Source of the DNA: Rubellimicrobium aerolatum
GTDB taxonomy: Bacteria; Pseudomonadota; Alphaproteobacteria; Rhodobacterales; Rhodobacteraceae
Assembly (NCBI RefSeq): GCF_017872975.1
Contig: NZ_JAGGJP010000005.1
Span: 186,001 to 250,000, forward strand
DNA length: 64,000 bases
Reading direction: 5' to 3'
In this document: positions 61,236-64,000 of the stretch, one piece after another
How positions within the stretch are numbered: position 1 is the first letter of the stretch
How the letters are laid out: each line of letters begins with the position of its first letter
Translations under genes and position numbers: made by a program
The notes under the pieces: generated by a model
What the model was told of the DNA's origin: nothing
The model's database searches: none
Seen by the model: only the letters and a program-made list of their open reading frames with translations

Positions 61236-62744
61236 TCATTCGGCGGCCTCGGTGCCGCCCTGGTAGCGCCCGGCGAGCGGCGGCTCGGGGTCGGTCCCTC
61301 CTCCGGTCTCGTCCGGGCGCGAGAGGGGGGCCAGCCGGGTCGTCTCCTTGGGCAGGCGGATGGCGAACTCGGTGCCGCCGGGGCCGGTGCGGCGCAGCTC
61401 CAGCCGGCCGCCGTGGCCGCGCACGATCTCGTCGGCGATGGCGAGGCCCAGGCCGGTGCCGCCCTTGCTGACGCCCCCCTGGAAGGCCTGGAACAGGTGC
61501 TCGCGCGCCTTGGGGGGCAGGCCGGGGCCGGTGTCGCTGGCCACGATCCACCAGGCTTCGTCGTCCTCCTCGGCGGACAGGCCGATCTCGCCCGGCTTGC
61601 CGCTCGCGGTGATGGCTTGCCGGGCGTTGCGGACGAGGTTGAGGATCACCCGGTAGAGCTGCTCGCCGTCGGCGCGGACCGTCATTCCGGCGGGGATGTT
61701 CTCCGAGAAGGAGATGTCGGCGTCCCCCGCCGCCAGCCGCTCCCCGTCCACGACCTCGGCCACCACCGAGGCCAGCGGCACGCGGGACAGGCGGGGCGGC
61801 GGCTCCTCGACGCGGCCGAAGGCGAGGGTCGATTCGCACAGGGAGATGGCGCGGGACAGGGAGGCCACGATCTTGGGTGCCATGCGACGCACCAGCGGGT
61901 CCTCGGTCTCCTCCAGCCGGTCGGCGAAGAGCTGGGCCGAGGCGAGGATGTTGCGGAGGTCGTGGCTGACCTTGGCCACCGCGCTGCCGAGCTGCGCGAG
62001 CCGCGCCCGCTGCCGCAGCGCGCCGGTGAGCTGGGTCTGCATCCCGCGCAGCGCCTCCTCGGCCTCGCGCAGCTCGGTCACGGAGGCGGTGGGGTCGATG
62101 ATCTGGCGCGCGTCCTCGGGCGCGGCGGCGTAGGCGCGCATATGGCCCACCACGCGGTCGATGGGCCGCAGGAGGAGGACGCGAACCGCGAGGAACAGGA
62201 GCGCCGCCGTGACGATGGTGATGACCGCCGACAGCGCCAGCACGCGCAACCCGTCCTCGATCATCGCGCGGCGCAGCGGGCCCTGGTCAAGGGTGATCTC
62301 GATGAGGAGGCCGCCCTCCTGCACCGGGCTGCCGATGACGCGGATGATGCGGTCCTCGGGATCGGCCAGGGTCGCCAGCGCGTCGCGGATCAAGGTGGCC
62401 GCCGTCGCCTCGCGCAGGTCATAGGTGGCGTGGATCGGCTCGGGGATGGGTGAGGAGAGCGCGAGCTGGCGCAGCTCGTTGCGGCGCAGGACGACGTTGT
62501 AGACGCCGGCGTTCCGCAGGAGCTCGCGCTCCAGCGATTCGTCGAGGGAGTCGTCGGCGAGGAGCGCGAGGGAGGCGATCTGCGCGGCCTCGAGCCGCAG
62601 GTCGAGGTAGTCCACGCGCGACCGGGCCACGGAGGGTACGAAGATCAGCACCTCCGCCAACATGACGAAGGCGGCCGTCAGGATCAGGAATCTCCCGGAA
62701 AGGGAGTTCAGCATGGCCCGGGCCTCGTTCTTCCGTTCCGCCAT
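61236..62744 (-). CDS. Sensor histidine kinase
   Basis: A 502-residue membrane kinase. A first helix (about 18-38, [21 protein letters not shown]), a periplasmic sensor of about 130 residues, a second helix (about 180-202), a HAMP-like linker, then a dimerisation domain with the phospho-acceptor His in [17 protein letters not shown]. The ATPase domain has [10 protein letters not shown] (N box), SDTGPGLP (G1) and [13 protein letters not shown] (G2). No response regulator is adjacent, so it is an orphan here. ATG 62744 is chosen; Met11 is an alternative. The frame further upstream is not kinase-like. Confidence 0.92.
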   Translation of the reverse strand: MAERKNEARAMLNSLSGRFLILTAAFVMLAEVLIFVPSVARSRVDYLDLRLEAAQIASLALLADDSLDESLERELLRNAGVYNVVLRRNELRQLALSSPIPEPIHATYDLREATAATLIRDALATLADPEDRIIRVIGSPVQEGGLLIEITLDQGPLRRAMIEDGLRVLALSAVITIVTAALLFLAVRVLLLRPIDRVVGHMRAYAAAPEDARQIIDPTASVTELREAEEALRGMQTQLTGALRQRARLAQLGSAVAKVSHDLRNILASAQLFADRLEETEDPLVRRMAPKIVASLSRAISLCESTLAFGRVEEPPPRLSRVPLASVVAEVVDGERLAAGDADISFSENIPAGMTVRADGEQLYRVILNLVRNARQAITASGKPGEIGLSAEEDDEAWWIVASDTGPGLPPKAREHLFQAFQGGVSKGGTGLGLAIADEIVRGHGGRLELRRTGPGGTEFAIRLPKETTRLAPLSRPDETGGGTDPEPPLAGRYQGGTEAAE

Positions 62745-62828
62745 GTAGGGTGGCCTCGCGATTTCGTGTAGGCCGTTCGGGCACAACCCCGCAAAGGGAT
62801 CATGGGTCCCGCGTTCGCGCGGGGCGCG

Positions 62829-62857
62829 TTGACACGGGGGGGACCGGCCACTATGGG
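62829..62857 (+). promoter_or_regulatory. Promoter of rpmH-rnpA-yidD
   Basis: A perfect -35 TTGACA (62829-62834), 17 bases, and TATGGG (62852-62857). Transcription would begin near 62864, 57 bases before rpmH. It is the strongest housekeeping-type promoter seen in the window. Confidence 0.75.
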
Positions 62858-62920
62858 ACGGGCTTCGGATATTGCGCGCGGGTCCCGGAGGCCCTGTCGC
62901 GCGCTGCAGGAGTTCGCGAC

Positions 62921-63055
62921 ATGAAACGCACCTTCCAACCCTCGAACCGCGTCCGCAAGGCCCGTCACGGCTTCCGCGCCCGCATGGCCACCAAGAATGG
63001 CCGCGCCGTGCTGAACCGCCGCCGCGCCCGCGGCCGCAAGGTCCTCTGCGCCTGA
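62921..63055 (+). CDS. rpmH: 50S ribosomal protein L34
   Basis: The complete 44-residue L34: [44 protein letters not shown]. It is highly basic, and the TFQPSN and [11 protein letters not shown]-type blocks are diagnostic. First gene of the conserved rpmH-rnpA-yidD set, which in many bacteria lies near oriC. The stop codon is inside the region where rnpA must start. Confidence 0.97.
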   Translation: MKRTFQPSNRVRKARHGFRARMATKNGRAVLNRRRARGRKVLCA

Positions 63056-63402
63056 TCGGTTCCGCGCGGGTCCTCACGAAGCGCGCCGACTTCGTGCGCG
63101 CCTCGTCCGCCCTGCGCGCCTCCACGCCCGGCTTCACGCTCCAGGCCCGCCAGCGGGCCGAGGGCGAGGCCGAGGGGGTGCGGGTGGGCTTCACCTGCTC
63201 CAAGAAGGTCGGCAACGCCGTCGCCCGCAACCGCGCCAAGCGCCGGCTGCGCGAGGTGGCGCGCGCCGTCCTGTCCGAGGGCGGGCGGCCCGGCTGGGAC
63301 TATGTGCTGATCGGCCGGCCCGAGGCCACGGCCTCCCTGCCCTTCGCGCAGCTCCTGTCCGACCTGTCGCGCGCGCTGTCGCGCGTGCATCCGGAGCCAT
63401 GA
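63052..63402 (+). CDS. rnpA: Ribonuclease P protein component
   Basis: Protein subunit that assists the RNase P ribozyme in tRNA 5' maturation. [25 protein letters not shown] opens the fold, and [28 protein letters not shown] is the RNase P RNR signature. The in-frame sequence between the rpmH promoter and this core has no ATG or GTG. The only candidates are TTG 62872, near the transcript 5' end, and CTG 63046 or 63052. CTG 63052 overlaps the rpmH TGA (CTGA) with AAGG ten bases upstream, and gives 116 residues; it is proposed with caution. The yidD ATG overlaps the stop. Confidence 0.85.
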   Translation: MIGSARVLTKRADFVRASSALRASTPGFTLQARQRAEGEAEGVRVGFTCSKKVGNAVARNRAKRRLREVARAVLSEGGRPGWDYVLIGRPEATASLPFAQLLSDLSRALSRVHPEP

Positions 63403-63620
63403 CGCCTGGGGCTTGGCTCCTCGCGCTGCCCGTACGGGCCTATCGCCTGCTCCTGTCCCCCCATGTCGGGCACAACTGCCGGTTCACGCCCACCTGCTCG
63501 GCCTATGCGCTGGAGGCGCTTGAGCGTCACGGCGCACTGCGGGGTGGCTGGCTGGCGCTACGCCGGATCGGGCGCTGCCATCCCTGGGGCGGCTGGGGCG
63601 TGGACGACGTGCCCAAGTAG
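63399..63620 (+). CDS. yidD: Membrane protein insertion efficiency factor YidD
   Basis: A 73-residue protein: [63 protein letters not shown]. The three cysteines in CRFTPTCS and RIGRCHPWG are the family's hallmarks. An amphipathic N-terminus attaches it to the inner membrane, where it assists YidC insertion. ATGA overlap with rnpA. yidC itself does not follow; ttcA comes next. Confidence 0.93.
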   Translation: MTPGAWLLALPVRAYRLLLSPHVGHNCRFTPTCSAYALEALERHGALRGGWLALRRIGRCHPWGGWGVDDVPK

Positions 63621-63653
63621 GTCTAGGACCGGTCCCGTCCCCCGGAGATCGCC

Positions 63654-64000
63654 ATGCTCGACGACGCCGACGCCCCCGACGACATCCACCCACTGTTCGC
63701 GGGAGCCCCCAAGAGCACGGAGTTCCGCAAGCTGCGGAAGCGCCTCGTGCAGGACGTGCGAGAGGCCATCGACCGCTACGGCATGGTGACGCCCGGCGCG
63801 CGCTGGCTCGTGTGCCTGTCGGGCGGCAAGGACAGCTACACGCTTCTCGCCATCCTGCACGAGTTGCAATGGCGGGGGCTGCTGCCGGTCGATCTGCTGG
63901 CCTGCAACCTCGACCAGGGGCAGCCGGGATTCCCGGCGACGGTGCTGCCGGCGTTCCTGGAGCGCATGGGGGTGCCGCACCGGATCGAGTATCAGGACAC
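63654..64000 (+). CDS. ttcA: tRNA 2-thiocytidine(32) synthetase TtcA, N-terminal part
   Basis: The first 115 codons; the gene continues beyond the window. The PP-loop ATP pyrophosphatase motif [10 protein letters not shown] (near residue 58) and [22 protein letters not shown] before it match TtcA, which thiolates C32 of some tRNAs using an iron-sulfur cluster. The cluster cysteines CxxC lie further downstream, out of view. The N-terminal [20 protein letters not shown] is typical of alphaproteobacterial TtcA. Confidence 0.88.
   Translation, partial: MLDDADAPDDIHPLFAGAPKSTEFRKLRKRLVQDVREAIDRYGMVTPGARWLVCLSGGKDSYTLLAILHELQWRGLLPVDLLACNLDQGQPGFPATVLPAFLERMGVPHRIEYQD

Overview
The window is about 64 kb of very GC-rich DNA (around 70% by eye), densely packed with long chains of genes whose stop and start codons overlap (ATGA, GTGA, TGATG). 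The gene content points to an alphaproteobacterium of the order Rhodobacterales. Indicators are a sulfolipid locus in the sqdB-D-C order described in Rhodobacter, a separate F0 operon atpI-B-E-b'-b, a MipZ-type division ATPase, a bactofilin, and intergenic repeats of a kind I associate with this group. The genus cannot be named from sequence alone. No prophage, insertion sequence, CRISPR array or rRNA operon was seen; this is mostly core chromosome. Layout, left to right. 1-8.5 kb: edge of a flavoprotein gene, alpha-carbonic anhydrase, panC-panB (pantothenate), a small DUF1328 membrane protein, quinone reductase, an L-fucose-dehydrogenase-like SDR, an SH3 protein, an MFS exporter and a lysine-2,3-aminomutase-like radical SAM enzyme. 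8.5-11.3 kb: a gene-less repeat island, then leuA behind a leucine-codon leader peptide, then an ASCH protein. 11.4-18 kb: the rod-shape operon mreB-mreC-mreD-mrdA-mrdB with a 2-hydroxyacid dehydrogenase overlapping its end. 18-30.8 kb: SseB-like protein, uracil-DNA glycosylase, nhaA, kdsA, tRNA-Gln, a SUKH-HIRAN-like protein, msrA, priA with a coupled small membrane protein, DUF484, xerC, ycjX and a DUF697 protein. 31-34.6 kb (minus): sulfoquinovosyl diacylglycerol synthesis, sqdB - DUF2798 - sqdD - sqdC. 34.6-38.4 kb (minus): an amino-sugar catabolic operon (nagA/agaA, gatZ/kbaZ, agaS) headed by a truncated SIS-domain gene. 38.5-41.8 kb: adenosine-kinase-like enzyme, nth, an AraC-MGMT fusion, an OmpA lipoprotein. 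41.9-44.5 kb (minus): F0 ATP synthase. 44.6-47.7 kb: ArsR regulator with a 26-bp perfect inverted repeat, a conserved protein of unknown role, EamA transporter and LysR regulator. 47.9-54 kb: ffh, two GNAT enzymes, chorismate mutase, rpsP, rimM, an unknown protein, trmD, rplS, rpmE. 54-60.6 kb: a CHASE4-GGDEF-EAL protein, a 1.3-kb gene-less stretch with a degenerate ~160-bp periodicity, a DEAD-box helicase, mipZ and a bactofilin. 60.6-64 kb: a broken hicB antitoxin gene, tRNA-Arg, a sensor histidine kinase, then rpmH-rnpA-yidD and the start of ttcA. The strongest unusual signals are: the near-leaderless leucine attenuator in front of leuA; several dispersed intergenic repeat families that recur in the same order in two islands, one of which supplies gene stop codons; the degenerate repeat array at 56.4-57.5 kb; the frameshifted hicB; the decayed SIS gene at the head of the amino-sugar operon; a DUF2798 gene coupled inside the sulfolipid operon; and an rnpA gene with no ordinary start codon.
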